Shown: piece after piece, positions 1-7,843 of the stretch
How positions within the stretch are numbered: the first letter of the stretch is position 1
Layout of the letters: every line of letters begins with the position of its first letter
Assembly (NCBI RefSeq): GCF_017353175.1
Contig: NZ_JAFMYW010000002.1
Coordinates: 1 to 64,000 of the forward strand
DNA: 64,000 nucleotides
Source: Fibrella forsythiae
GTDB taxonomy: Bacteria > Bacteroidota > Bacteroidia > Cytophagales > Spirosomataceae
Direction: 5' to 3'
Translations under genes and position numbers: made by a program
Notes under the pieces: generated by a model
What the model was told of the DNA's origin: nothing
The model's input: only the letters and a program-made list of their open reading frames with translations
The model's database searches: none

Positions 1-1
1 A

Positions 2-772
2 ACAACCAATACGCCGCCCACAGTAGTGGTTGCTGACGGTGTGGGACTGAAGGGGGAGTATTTCAACAATGCAAACGTAGCGGCTCCCGTTGTGCTGACC
101 CGAATAGATGCTACTGTTGATTTCGATTGGGGCAATGGTTCACCCGCTTCCTCGATCAACACAGATTACTTCTCGGTCCGCTGGACTGGATTTGTAAAAG
201 CGCCAGTAACCGGAAATTATACATTCAGCACATCGACTGACGATGGTGTTCGTCTGTGGGTGAATGGCAAATTACTCGTTGACGATTGGAACGGCCGCGC
301 CACCAAAACAAACACAGGGGCAACGCTTGCGCTCGTTGCCGGCCAGATGTACGACATCCGGATGGAGTACTTCGACAACATCATCGGTGCTGTGGCCAAA
401 CTGCAATGGTCGTATCCGGGTCAAGACACGCAGATTGTGCCCAAGACCTACCTGTATATGCCGGCCGGATCGTCGAGAATGGCAGCCGTTACAGAAAATA
501 ACAATGACTATAGTCCTGAAATGAGCGTACAGGTTTATCCCGTTCCGGCTCGTGATGAGGTTCAGGTACGTTATTATGCCGAAACTGCTGGTGAAGCCGT
601 TCTTCAACTAACCAGCGTTGGTGCGTATCCGGTTATGCAGCAGAGCACGCCGATCGTGCAGGGAGAGAACATAATCAAGATTCCGGTGCGCGAATACACC
701 CGGGGAATGTACGTTCTTAGCCTGACTCAAGGGGCGCAACGTATCACCAGACGGGTACTGCTGGCTGATTAG
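2..772 (+). CDS. C-terminal part of a PA14-domain secreted protein with T9SS sorting tail (5' end outside window)
   Basis: The reading frame is open from base 2 with no start, so this is the 3' end of a longer gene. The first ~140 visible residues form a PA14 module (GLKGEYFNN near the start, SVRWTGFV, then TDDGVRLWVNG and the closing LQWSYPG), a fold that usually binds carbohydrate at the cell surface. The last ~80 residues (from VQVYPVPARDEVQVRY to RRVLLAD) match a type A T9SS C-terminal sorting domain, so the product should be exported across the outer membrane and anchored or released. Catalytic or adhesive modules would lie upstream of the window. A strong hairpin follows the stop. Domain calls are from motif recognition only. 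Confidence 0.85.
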   Translation, partial: TTNTPPTVVVADGVGLKGEYFNNANVAAPVVLTRIDATVDFDWGNGSPASSINTDYFSVRWTGFVKAPVTGNYTFSTSTDDGVRLWVNGKLLVDDWNGRATKTNTGATLALVAGQMYDIRMEYFDNIIGAVAKLQWSYPGQDTQIVPKTYLYMPAGSSRMAAVTENNNDYSPEMSVQVYPVPARDEVQVRYYAETAGEAVLQLTSVGAYPVMQQSTPIVQGENIIKIPVREYTRGMYVLSLTQGAQRITRRVLLAD

Positions 773-797
773 AGAACATTGCTGGAGGATCTGTTTA

Positions 798-861
798 TTA
801 TGCCGGGGAGGCCGGTTTCGGGCAAGCATTCTGCTTACCGAAACCGGCCTCCCCGGCATAA
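798..861. terminator. long perfect hairpin after the PA14/T9SS gene
   Basis: A 24-bp perfect inverted repeat (798-821 with 838-861; arm begins TTATGCCGGGGAGG) encloses a second 5-bp stem (AAGCA/TGCTT). It lies 26 bases after the stop codon. It probably ends transcription or protects the mRNA 3' end, although no T-run follows directly. Confidence 0.75.
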
Positions 862-996
862 CAACCTACCTGAAAAGGTAAGGAAGTATGGCGTTGACCG
901 CAACTGCTAAATTAAATGTTGTCGGCTGGTGGCGCCAGATAATGTAGGCTTGGTCTTCATCGTTTTAGTGATTGACGTTTACCCATACGATCACTG

Positions 997-2007
997 ATGA
1001 ACAACGCTATTTCACTCACCACTACGCTCGCCGGCGCTCTATTAACGGGTACATTGTTTGCCCAGGCTCCAGGCGCTACTACCCCGTCGTTTATTTGCAA
1101 CTATACAGGTGGCAACACCCCTACTGCTCCCTGTACGTATAAAGGCCAGGCTACGAGCAGCCATGCCACCCGCGTCATTGACCGGATTCTGAAGCCCATT
1201 GGGTTGATGCAGAATTTCAAGGTTATGGAATGCCCCGAGACGCGCAACTGTTTTGCGGCCGTCATGAATGGGCAGCGATTTATTATTTACGATGGGGCTT
1301 TCATGCAACAACTCGAAGATGCCACCGAAACCGACTGGTCAGCTACAAGTATCATGGCGCATGAGATTGGGCATCATCTGCAGGGGCATACGCTGGCGTC
1401 GGGCGGAAGTTCGCATCAGAAAGAACTGGAGGCCGATCGTTTTTCAGGCTTTGTGCTCCACCAGCTTGGGGCTACGCTCGATGAGTCGCTGATTGCGATC
1501 AAAACCATCGGAAGCATGTCTGCTTCCGCATCGCACCCTGGCCGCATGGCACGGCTTGATGCTATTCGTAAAGGCTGGACAGAAGCCGACGGCATTTACC
1601 CCCGCACTAAGTCTGTTACCCCCAGCCGACCAGCTTCGCCAGCCATTGCATCAAATAAACCGTATGTGGCTGCGCCAAGAGTTGATAGACCCGTTCCTGC
1701 TTCGTCGGGCACGGTGGTACCTGCTATGATTACGCAGTACTACACTAATGGCCGGTTAAAATACCAGGGTGGTGTGCTGATGAATCTTCGCACAGGGCAA
1801 GGCACGTACTATTATCCGAATGGCGACCGGTATGTTGGTCAATTTGCCTACGATCAGCCACACGGTAAAGGCACCTACCACTTTGCTGATGGCGACACGT
1901 TCGTAGGTACGTTCCGAAACGGCAAACGAAGCGGTCCGGGTACGTTGTTCAACCTGGAGGGCGACGTTGAGGAGGAAGGCAATTACGTAAATGATGTGCT
2001 GAGGTGA
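997..2007 (+). CDS. secreted M48-like zinc metallopeptidase with C-terminal MORN repeats
   Basis: A signal peptide (residues 1-22, ending LFAQ) is followed by a peptidase domain. This carries the zinc motif HEIGHH at residues 122-127, and KELEADRFSG around 142-151, where E143 of the ExxAD pattern would be the third zinc ligand of M48 peptidases. Residues ~245-336 hold MORN-type repeats (YYPNGDRYVGQF, YHFADGDTFVGTF). The domain is short for a full M48 peptidase and lacks membrane helices, so a periplasmic or lipid-linked role is likely. MORN repeats fused to an M48 domain are unusual; they may mediate membrane or protein contact. Cysteines at 34, 46, 79 and 85 suggest disulfides. The substrate is unknown. 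Confidence 0.8.
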   Translation: MNNAISLTTTLAGALLTGTLFAQAPGATTPSFICNYTGGNTPTAPCTYKGQATSSHATRVIDRILKPIGLMQNFKVMECPETRNCFAAVMNGQRFIIYDGAFMQQLEDATETDWSATSIMAHEIGHHLQGHTLASGGSSHQKELEADRFSGFVLHQLGATLDESLIAIKTIGSMSASASHPGRMARLDAIRKGWTEADGIYPRTKSVTPSRPASPAIASNKPYVAAPRVDRPVPASSGTVVPAMITQYYTNGRLKYQGGVLMNLRTGQGTYYYPNGDRYVGQFAYDQPHGKGTYHFADGDTFVGTFRNGKRSGPGTLFNLEGDVEEEGNYVNDVLR

Positions 2008-2012
2008 GTTAA

Positions 2013-2086
2013 GAGTTAACAATTAAGAGTTGCTCTGCCAAGTCAGGCATTCCGTGCTAAGCGGAGCAACTCTTAGTTGTTAACTC
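2013..2086. repeat. heptad-type intergenic hairpin between convergent genes
   Basis: Arms 2013-2035 (GAGTTAACAATTAAGAGTTG then CTC) and 2064-2086 pair at 22 of 23 positions; the one mismatch can be a G-U pair in RNA. The arm has a seven-base rhythm (GAGTTAA, CAATTAA, GAGTTGC), and the loop side carries GTTGC...GCAAC. It belongs to the same family as the elements at 51117 and 54972-60743. Between two converging genes it could act as a two-way terminator. Confidence 0.75.
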
Positions 2087-2092
2087 TCAACT

Positions 2093-3340
2093 TTAAAATT
2101 CCCTCACCGTTTGCTCGATGATGTCGCAAGCTTCGTTCATCTGGGCTTCGGTAATGACAAGGGGTGGAGCGAAACGGATTTTATCGCCATGAGTTGGCTT
2201 GCAGAGCAGGCCATTGTCGCGCAGGCGGAGGCATAACTCCCAGGCCGTTTCTTCGCCAAACTCGGGCCGTTCCTGAATGACAATGGCGTTGAGCAGGCCT
2301 TTACCACGTACCAGCTGAACAAGATCCGTTTCAGCACAGAGCGTACTCATTCGATCCCGGAACAATTGTCCCATCACTTCGGCATTTTTGGCTAATTGTT
2401 CGTCCTTTACTACATCCAGGGCGGCCATGGCTACGGCGCAGCCTAACGGATTACCGCCGAACGTGCTGCCATGCTCACCAGGGCGGATTGTCAGCATGAT
2501 CTCGTCAGATGCCAGTACGGCCGATACGGGCATGACACCACCCGAAAGGGCTTTACCCAGTACCAGTATGTCGGGCAGCACGTTTTCGTGGTCGCAGGCT
2601 ATCCGGCGGCCTGTTCTGCCAATGCCTGTCTGTACCTCATCGGCAATGAACAGCACATTGTACTTGGTGCAGAGGGCACGTACCCCGCGCAGGTAGCCTT
2701 CGTCGGGAACCAACACACCGGCTTCGCCCTGAATCGGTTCAACCATGAACCCGGCAATGTTGGGGTCGGCAGCGAAAACGGCTTCGAGCGCAGCCAGATC
2801 ATTGTAGGGAACCAGTACGTACCCGGGCAGCAACGGGCCATAATCATTGGTACTGCTGGGGTCGGTTGATGATGAAATGGCGGCGAGTGTACGTCCCCAG
2901 AAATTACCTTCGGCAAAAACCGTTTTGGCCTGGTTCTGCGGAATACCTTTGACCTTGTAGGCCCATTTGCGGGTCAGTTTCAGCGCTGTTTCGCCGGCTT
3001 CTACACCAGAATTCATCATCAGCACTTTGTCGTAGCCAAAGTAGTCGCACAGGTACTTTTCGCACCGGCCAAGCTGATCATTATGAAACGCCCGTGATGT
3101 CAGTGTTAATCGCTGTGCCTGTTCTGTAAGGGCGCCGATAATGCGCGGATGGCAATGGCCCTGACTTACGGCACTGTAGGCCGATAAGAAATCGTAATAC
3201 CGTTTGTGATCTAAGTCCCAGACATAGACCCCTTCACCTTTTGTTAAGACAACTGGCAGTGGATGGTAGTTGTGGGCACCGTATTGGTCCTCGAGTTGAA
3301 TGGCCTGTAGCGAAGGGGTAGGTGGGGTAGCTGTTGTCAT
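2093..3340 (-). CDS. rocD: ornithine aminotransferase (ornithine--oxo-acid transaminase)
   Basis: This class III, pyridoxal-phosphate-dependent aminotransferase of 415 residues has the length usual for ornithine aminotransferase. It converts ornithine and 2-oxoglutarate to glutamate-5-semialdehyde and glutamate, in cytoplasmic arginine/proline metabolism. Family marks are the N-terminal [24 protein letters not shown] in the cofactor pocket, [12 protein letters not shown] with the cofactor-contacting Asp234, and the Schiff-base lysine K263 in LGKALSGG. The gene stands alone, divergent from the DUF5522 gene and convergent with the M48-MORN gene. Other class III aminotransferases (acetylornithine type) are possible, but the N-terminal signature favours rocD. 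Confidence 0.92.
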   Translation of the reverse strand: MTTATPPTPSLQAIQLEDQYGAHNYHPLPVVLTKGEGVYVWDLDHKRYYDFLSAYSAVSQGHCHPRIIGALTEQAQRLTLTSRAFHNDQLGRCEKYLCDYFGYDKVLMMNSGVEAGETALKLTRKWAYKVKGIPQNQAKTVFAEGNFWGRTLAAISSSTDPSSTNDYGPLLPGYVLVPYNDLAALEAVFAADPNIAGFMVEPIQGEAGVLVPDEGYLRGVRALCTKYNVLFIADEVQTGIGRTGRRIACDHENVLPDILVLGKALSGGVMPVSAVLASDEIMLTIRPGEHGSTFGGNPLGCAVAMAALDVVKDEQLAKNAEVMGQLFRDRMSTLCAETDLVQLVRGKGLLNAIVIQERPEFGEETAWELCLRLRDNGLLCKPTHGDKIRFAPPLVITEAQMNEACDIIEQTVREF

Positions 3341-3451
3341 AATTGGTTTTAATCTTTTTTTAATATCGGTGCTGGGCTATACGTCAAAACCATTAGCATA
3401 AACAGCCTGTTGCTTTGTGGAATCTACCGTAAATATAACGTACTGGTCACC

Positions 3452-3622
3452 ATGACTGAAGAGCAACTGAAGAAACGCAAAATCTCCGGTTTAGCCGATG
3501 AGGATTACTACTTTACCAAAGAAGGATTTGTGGTATTCACGGCCAGTTACCACCTGAAGCGGGGGTATTGCTGTAAAAGTGGGTGCAGGCACTGCCCATA
3601 TGGGTACAGAAAGGAAAAATAA
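3452..3622 (+). CDS. small DUF5522-type cysteine-rich protein
   Basis: This 56-residue protein ends in a compact cysteine cluster, [16 protein letters not shown], seen in DUF5522 proteins of Bacteroidota and Proteobacteria. The four cysteines and one histidine suggest metal binding, but the function is unknown. The ATG at 3452 gives the family's usual short N terminus; an in-frame start at 3410 would add 14 residues. The gene sits 62 bases before rpmB on the same strand and may be co-transcribed with it. Confidence 0.75.
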   Translation: MTEEQLKKRKISGLADEDYYFTKEGFVVFTASYHLKRGYCCKSGCRHCPYGYRKEK

Positions 3623-3683
3623 TTTGCACATTCACAGGGATTTCGCCAATTTTGCACCCTCATACGGAAAACGAGTACAAGTC

Positions 3684-3923
3684 ATGGCCAGAGTTTGTCA
3701 AATTACAGGAAAGCGGACGCAGGTTGGTAACAACGTATCGCACGCCAACAATAGAACGAAGCGTAAATTCTTCCCAAACCTTCAAAAGAAGCGGTTCTTC
3801 GTAGAATCGACGGGAGAATGGATTACGTTGAAAGTTTCGACGTCGGCCATCAAGACGATCAATAAAAAAGGTCTGGAAGCGACCCTTCTCGATGCCTATA
3901 AAAAAGGCACTTTGTCGGTGTAA
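3684..3923 (+). CDS. rpmB: 50S ribosomal protein L28
   Basis: The 79-residue product begins [20 protein letters not shown] and contains [11 protein letters not shown], both typical of L28, a component of the large ribosomal subunit. The start is fixed by the family N terminus. In many Bacteroidota rpmB is followed by rpmG and a DUF4295 gene; here a terminator follows directly (3959-3991) and neither partner is present, so the usual cluster is split or L33 is encoded elsewhere. Confidence 0.95.
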   Translation: MARVCQITGKRTQVGNNVSHANNRTKRKFFPNLQKKRFFVESTGEWITLKVSTSAIKTINKKGLEATLLDAYKKGTLSV

Positions 3924-3958
3924 TCGACCGTTGCACAAACTGCGTGAACGTCCGTATT

Positions 3959-3991
3959 AGCCTCCTTCCCGAGCGGAAGGAGGCTTTTTTT
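3959..3991 (+). terminator. intrinsic terminator after rpmB
   Basis: An 11-bp perfect stem (AGCCTCCTTCC, 3959-3969, with 3975-3985) has a five-base loop and is followed by seven T residues. It serves rpmB and may also stop the convergent protease gene. Confidence 0.9.
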
Positions 3992-5252
3992 ATATCATCC
4001 GTTTCAGCGCGAAGTTGATGACCATAAGCTGGCCATTACGCCTGACAACCAGCGTAACTTCTTTGCCTTCGCCGCGTTGAAGCGATTTATGGATGTCGCT
4101 GATGCTCAACCCGCTGGCTAGTTCGTTATTCACGAATATCAGTTCATCACCTTCCTGAATACCAGCTACATCGGCAGGTGAATCATCCATGATCTTCTCG
4201 ATATAGTACGTTCTGTAGCGTTCACCCCTGGCTTTTAGTTCAAGGCCGCTCATGTCGTGCTCGAACTGTTCGTGCACCAGTCGGCGAACGGGTTTCAACA
4301 CGATGTATTGCTCAGGGTAATTAAACGTAACATTGAACCGGCGCAGTAGTTCGCAGCCCACATTGCCCTGCCGGTCTGTTGTATTTACGAACCGCATACC
4401 GAATGACGAGCTATCGGGAAAGGAAGCAATTACGTTTTGTAGCTGATGCCGCCCCAGTCGAAGTCCTTCGATACGGCCCAGGCTGCCGTTGATAACCCCA
4501 TTCAGCCCGCGTCCTAATTGTGCCCGCAGCAGTTTGTCGGGTCGGGGCAGCGCACATACAGTCGACTGTCCGTCGAGCATGAGCGCATGACCAGCTCCTG
4601 TATCCAGAACAACACGAAGTGGCACTGTCCGTTCACCGGAAAGCAGGGCTGTTACATCCAAGTAGGGTTTTGCATTCTGAATCACAATCGGATACCGGTC
4701 GCCAAAACGCGATCGATATTTGTATCGCTTGGGTTGAGTGAGGGTCAGTTCGCGATTGCGGAAGTCAATGCCTACCACAAAGCTGTTGAAGAGGTCGTAG
4801 CCGAAAATACCGTGAATCGGGATGCCTACATATTCAGAAAGGCGTAGAATATCGTCTTCAAGAACAACCAGGTTCTGGTGCGTAGCCTGCATGGCACCCA
4901 TCGAGAGTTCATTGTCGATGGCTATGATAGCCGACAAACTACCACCCTCACCAGCGCCACTCAACTGCATTTTACGGGTGAGCTTCAGGGGCTGCAGTTT
5001 CAGGGCCAGCGGATCTGTTACAATTGTATTACTGACGCCGGTATCCAGGATGAAGTTGAGCGTGTCTGAATTATTGATCCGGATCTTGACGACAATCAGA
5101 TTGGAGTGTAGTTCAAAAGGGATACGCGTAGACGTGCGATTGCCTTTCAGAAAATAGCCAAACCGGTCCTTGTCCGGCGTTTTGGGGCTATCGGTTGCAA
5201 ACGCCGACAGGCTGCCGTACAGTAACCCAACTATCAGGCTCAGCGCTTTCAT
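3990..5252 (-). CDS. exported two-lobe aspartyl protease with C-terminal PDZ domain
   Basis: A signal peptide (residues 1-20) precedes two retropepsin-like lobes, each with a catalytic Asp-Thr-Gly: D70-T71-G72 in FILDTGVSN and D217-T218-G219 in VVLDTGAGH. A PDZ domain follows (about 345-415, with DSPADVAGIQEGDELIFVN). The combination matches the aspartyl protease-PDZ proteins common in Bacteroidota, which are probably periplasmic or surface-exposed. Both lobes keep the DTG, so an active single-chain enzyme is plausible. The substrate is not evident. The gene is divergent from tpiA. Confidence 0.85.
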   Translation of the reverse strand: MKALSLIVGLLYGSLSAFATDSPKTPDKDRFGYFLKGNRTSTRIPFELHSNLIVVKIRINNSDTLNFILDTGVSNTIVTDPLALKLQPLKLTRKMQLSGAGEGGSLSAIIAIDNELSMGAMQATHQNLVVLEDDILRLSEYVGIPIHGIFGYDLFNSFVVGIDFRNRELTLTQPKRYKYRSRFGDRYPIVIQNAKPYLDVTALLSGERTVPLRVVLDTGAGHALMLDGQSTVCALPRPDKLLRAQLGRGLNGVINGSLGRIEGLRLGRHQLQNVIASFPDSSSFGMRFVNTTDRQGNVGCELLRRFNVTFNYPEQYIVLKPVRRLVHEQFEHDMSGLELKARGERYRTYYIEKIMDDSPADVAGIQEGDELIFVNNELASGLSISDIHKSLQRGEGKEVTLVVRRNGQLMVINFALKRMI

Positions 5253-5414
5253 GACTGTAGATGTGTATTACCAGAAAATTACTATAAAAACTCCATAAAT
5301 CTATAAAAAGTTGAGGCTAAGGCGACTGATTTACAAAGGTTTCCAGCATTCGGTCTAAAACCCGTAATTTCGTCCGCTTTCTGAGCCTTAATTACTTACT
5401 AAGTTAAAAGACGC

Positions 5415-6176
5415 ATGCGCAAAAAGATCGTTGCTGGTAACTGGAAAATGAATAAAACCGCCGATGAGGGCCTGGCCCTTGTTTCGGAGGTAACAAACAT
5501 GATTAACGCCGAAGTAACCGGCGATGTAACGGCGGTACTGTGCCCCCCGGCTCTTTATCTGACCACTTACAAATCATACCTGACAGGCGATAAGCTGGCA
5601 CTTGGTGCCCAGAATTGCCACGAAAAAGCCTCTGGTGCTTACACCGGTGAGATTTCAGCCGCCATGCTGAAATCAGTGGGCGTTCAATACGTGATTCTGG
5701 GGCATAGCGAGCGTCGTCAGTACTTCGATGAAACGAATGCCCAACTAGCCGAGAAAGTAAACATCGCACTGGAAAATGGCCTGACGCCTATCTTCTGTTG
5801 TGGCGAGTCGCAGGATCTTCGGGAGAATGGTGATTATGTAGGTTTCGTGAAGAATCAGCTGACCGAAAGCCTCTTTCACCTGTCTGCTGAGCAAATGGCG
5901 AACATCGTTATCGCCTACGAACCTATCTGGGCCATTGGTACGGGCCTGACAGCATCGGCTGGCCAGGCGCAGGATATGCATTATGAACTGCGCCAGCACC
6001 TGGCCAGTAAGTATGGCGACGAAGTAGCACAGGACACGAGCATTCTGTATGGTGGTAGCTGCAATGCACAGAACGCCGAAGAGATCTTCGCGCAACCCGA
6101 CGTAGACGGTGGCCTGATTGGTGGCGCGTCTCTGAAATCGCGCGATTTTGTCACGATTGTGAAAGCAAGACAGTAA
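5415..6176 (+). CDS. tpiA: triosephosphate isomerase
   Basis: This cytoplasmic glycolytic enzyme interconverts dihydroxyacetone phosphate and glyceraldehyde-3-phosphate. All catalytic signatures are present: N9 and K11 in AGNWKMN, H97 in LGHSERR, E169 in AYEPIWAIGTG, and the phosphate-binding loop LYGGSCN with the C-terminal GGLIGGASL. Its 253 residues match the family length. The start at 5415 gives the usual MRKKIVAGNWK. It is probably transcribed from the 160-base divergent region shared with the protease gene. Confidence 0.97.
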   Translation: MRKKIVAGNWKMNKTADEGLALVSEVTNMINAEVTGDVTAVLCPPALYLTTYKSYLTGDKLALGAQNCHEKASGAYTGEISAAMLKSVGVQYVILGHSERRQYFDETNAQLAEKVNIALENGLTPIFCCGESQDLRENGDYVGFVKNQLTESLFHLSAEQMANIVIAYEPIWAIGTGLTASAGQAQDMHYELRQHLASKYGDEVAQDTSILYGGSCNAQNAEEIFAQPDVDGGLIGGASLKSRDFVTIVKARQ

Positions 6177-6178
6177 TC

Positions 6179-6271
6179 AGTTATCGGTGGGCAGGTATCA
6201 GTTATCACACCTCCGTATCCGGGTACGTTGTCAGATCAACCTGATAATCGTTCACTGAATACCTGCTCACT
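6179..6271. repeat. degenerate inverted repeat downstream of tpiA
   Basis: Bases 6179-6207 (CAGTTATCGGTGGGCAGGTA...) and 6242-6271 (...GAATACCTGCTCACTG) are imperfectly complementary around the core GGGCAGGTA/TACCTGCTC. The left arm has a seven-base rhythm like the hairpins near 55-61 kb, and the loop contains GGTACGTTG. It looks like a decayed member of that family. Confidence 0.35.
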
Positions 6272-6281
6272 GAACCTGTAT

Positions 6282-6788
6282 ATGACCGCATCTGACTATA
6301 TAGCTGTGTTTGGCATGGAATCGCATCCTGAGGGCGGGCATTATGTGCAGACCTATCAGGCAACGGAGCTCATTCCACATGCCGTCTTACCTAAGCGCTT
6401 TTGCGGCGACCGGCCGTATAGCACAGCCATTTACTTTCTGCTGGAAAACCACCAGCGTTCGGCCCTGCACCGGATTCAGAGCGATGAGGTGTGGCATTTC
6501 TATGCTGGCGGGCCGCTCAACGTATACATGATCGATCCCGAGTCAGGTACGTTGTCTACAATTCGGTTGGGTACGAACCCCAATCGGGGCGAAGTGTTTC
6601 AGGCGGTTGTACCGGCAGGATACTGGTTTGGCGCGAAACCCGTTGGACTGCCCAGCGATCTGCCCTTTGCTCTGGTTGGCTGCACAGTAGCCCCCGCCTT
6701 CGACTTCGCCGAATTTGAACTCGGCGATAAAGCTTCGATGCTGGCGCTGTTCCCACAACATGTAGGCGTTATCGACATGTTGACGTAG
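6282..6788 (+). CDS. cupin_5 / DUF985 family protein
   Basis: The 168-residue protein has a single cupin fold typical of the cupin_5 (DUF985) family: ESHPEGGHYVQTYQ near the start, HRIQSDEVWHFYAGGPL in the first cupin motif, and VPAGYWFGAKP in the second. Members are small cytoplasmic proteins with a possible sugar or metal ligand; the exact function is unknown. The ATG at 6282 gives the family start (MTASDYIAVFGM); an upstream TTG at 6228 would add 18 residues that look unrelated. Its 3' half is overlapped on the other strand by the HTH reading frame at 6543-7067. Confidence 0.85.
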   Translation: MTASDYIAVFGMESHPEGGHYVQTYQATELIPHAVLPKRFCGDRPYSTAIYFLLENHQRSALHRIQSDEVWHFYAGGPLNVYMIDPESGTLSTIRLGTNPNRGEVFQAVVPAGYWFGAKPVGLPSDLPFALVGCTVAPAFDFAEFELGDKASMLALFPQHVGVIDMLT

Positions 6789-7067
6789 GGCGGTTGTGTG
6801 CCGTTTGCCAACGATTCTCCTTCGGTTGCGCTTGAGCCACTCCACCACGAAGTAAATTGTTTCATCCTCCTGCCTGCAATAAGGTATCGCTTCTGCCAGA
6901 GCAAATCTGGTCAGGCGACTCTTGCTAATTCCAGCATACATCGCTGCCTGCCGTAACGAAAGCATACGTTGTTGAACGGCTAATAGCCGTTTGGCAAGGG
7001 TTGATTGTTCACCCTGCCGTTGTACATACTGGCTGAGATCAGCCTCGTTCACTTTGGTTGTTCCCAT
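6543..7067 (-). CDS. excisionase-like HTH protein whose frame runs antisense into the cupin gene
   Basis: Residues ~35-82 (MLSLRQAAMYAGISKSRL ... IPYCRQEDETIYFVVEWL) match the HTH_17/excisionase-type DNA-binding domain frequent beside mobile elements in Bacteroidota. The family normally ends about here (~90 residues). In this gene no stop occurs, and the frame continues for ~80 residues antisense to the cupin gene, so that tail is probably not ancestral. The gene may have lost its original stop through a rearrangement. A 16-bp palindrome and a GCTAAC direct repeat lie just upstream and could be an operator. A DNA-binding role is likely, the target unknown. Confidence 0.55.
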   Translation of the reverse strand: MGTTKVNEADLSQYVQRQGEQSTLAKRLLAVQQRMLSLRQAAMYAGISKSRLTRFALAEAIPYCRQEDETIYFVVEWLKRNRRRIVGKRHTTALRQHVDNAYMLWEQRQHRSFIAEFKFGEVEGGGYCAANQSKGQIAGQSNGFRAKPVSCRYNRLKHFAPIGVRTQPNCRQRT

Positions 7068-7098
7068 TTTTCAACACGATTAACTGGTTGGGAAAAAT

Positions 7099-7145
7099 GG
7101 GTTTGCGCAAACCCGGCTAACTATTTGCTAACCGTTGACAAAGTT
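7099..7145. promoter_or_regulatory. palindrome and direct repeat upstream of the HTH gene
   Basis: A perfect 16-bp palindrome GGGTTTGCGCAAACCC (7099-7114) is followed by two GCTAAC copies 13 bp apart (GGCTAACTATTTGCTAACC). They lie 32 to ~65 bases upstream of the HTH start codon, a typical place for an autoregulatory operator. The function is inferred only from position and symmetry. Confidence 0.4.
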
Positions 7146-7219
7146 GGAGAGTAAGAGAAGACAACCTCATCAACTTTAGTTTGTCGTTAAGGTAAAGGTT
7201 AAGAAGTATAGGGTAGAAC

Positions 7220-7549
7220 CTACTTAAATGGCTGCAGTAATCCATCAATAGTAGAGCGCGTTTGCGGGCTGAAGCCACTGTCTAGCTGTTGATACAAAGT
7301 TTTAAAGCTGTTCCTGTTGAACTGGCTCCCGTCTGATTTGACAAAGCAATTAGATAATCGTGCCCAATCATTATTTGAGTGTCCGTCCTTGATTAGCTTA
7401 CTGATGGAGGTAATAAAGTAAATCAGCTCAGTGGGATTGTCAGAGGCCCAGCGAATGGGCCTAAATGAGCCGATTGTCTGATTGGTAAAGGCGGCTTTAC
7501 AATCATCTAAGGTTGTCTCTGCTATATGTGCTTCGCAAAGTGCCTTCGG
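7220..7549 (-). pseudogene. 3' remnant of an unrecognised gene
   Basis: An open frame of ~109 residues ends at the stop 7220-7222, has no start codon, and is closed upstream by a TAG at 7550-7552. The composition looks protein-like (RPIRWASDNPTELIYF, DWARLSNCFVKSDGSQF, IDGLLQPFK at the end). It resembles the C-terminal part of RteC-like or other accessory Bacteroidota proteins, but I cannot name the family. The lack of a start and the decayed surroundings indicate a truncated gene. Confidence 0.5.
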
Positions 7550-7622
7550 CTAACGGCCGTTTGTTTCAAGGCTCTGCTAGTTAGAAACTTAAACGTACAG
7601 AAGTTGGGGTAGTTATAAAACA

Positions 7623-7661
7623 AAAGAACCGCTGATTGCAGCGGTTCTTTGTACCAGGAGC
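7623..7661 (-). other. terminator plus tRNA 3'-end scar
   Basis: A perfect 12-bp hairpin (AAAGAACCGCTG, loop ATTG) at 7623-7650 is followed directly by GTACCAGGAGC. The 13 bases TTGTACCAGGAGC at 7649-7661 are identical to the 3' end of the intact tRNA-Leu gene on the minus strand (48604-48616), which also has a hairpin at the same side. No tRNA body follows. This looks like the 3' end and terminator of a lost or disrupted minus-strand tRNA, possibly an old integration site. Confidence 0.5.
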
Positions 7662-7843
7662 AGGTATAAAATACATCTATAACTAGCTGATTATTAAAAA
7701 TTTATAATTGCCGAGTAACAAATAGGAAACATTTTATACAGGTAATACGAATACCGATACTTATGACGATAAATATTGAGCGTTTCATCCCATATATGGA
7801 GAAACTAAGCCTATACAATCGATATAGTTAGCAATAACCTACT
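7662..7843. other. A/T-rich non-coding stretch before the CRISPR relic
   Basis: No supported reading frame is seen. The stretch is markedly richer in A/T than the flanking genes and could include the leader of the CRISPR relic, but no leader motif can be assigned. Confidence 0.3.

Noticed and set aside
5253-5414. Sigma-A-type promoter (TAnnTTTG) before tpiA
   Set aside because: TAATTTCG near 5370 is close to the Bacteroidota -7 element, but no convincing -33 partner is seen, so it was not annotated.
6179-6271. Full heptad hairpin after tpiA
   Set aside because: Pairing needs gaps and is far weaker than in the 55-61 kb elements; it is listed only as a degenerate repeat.
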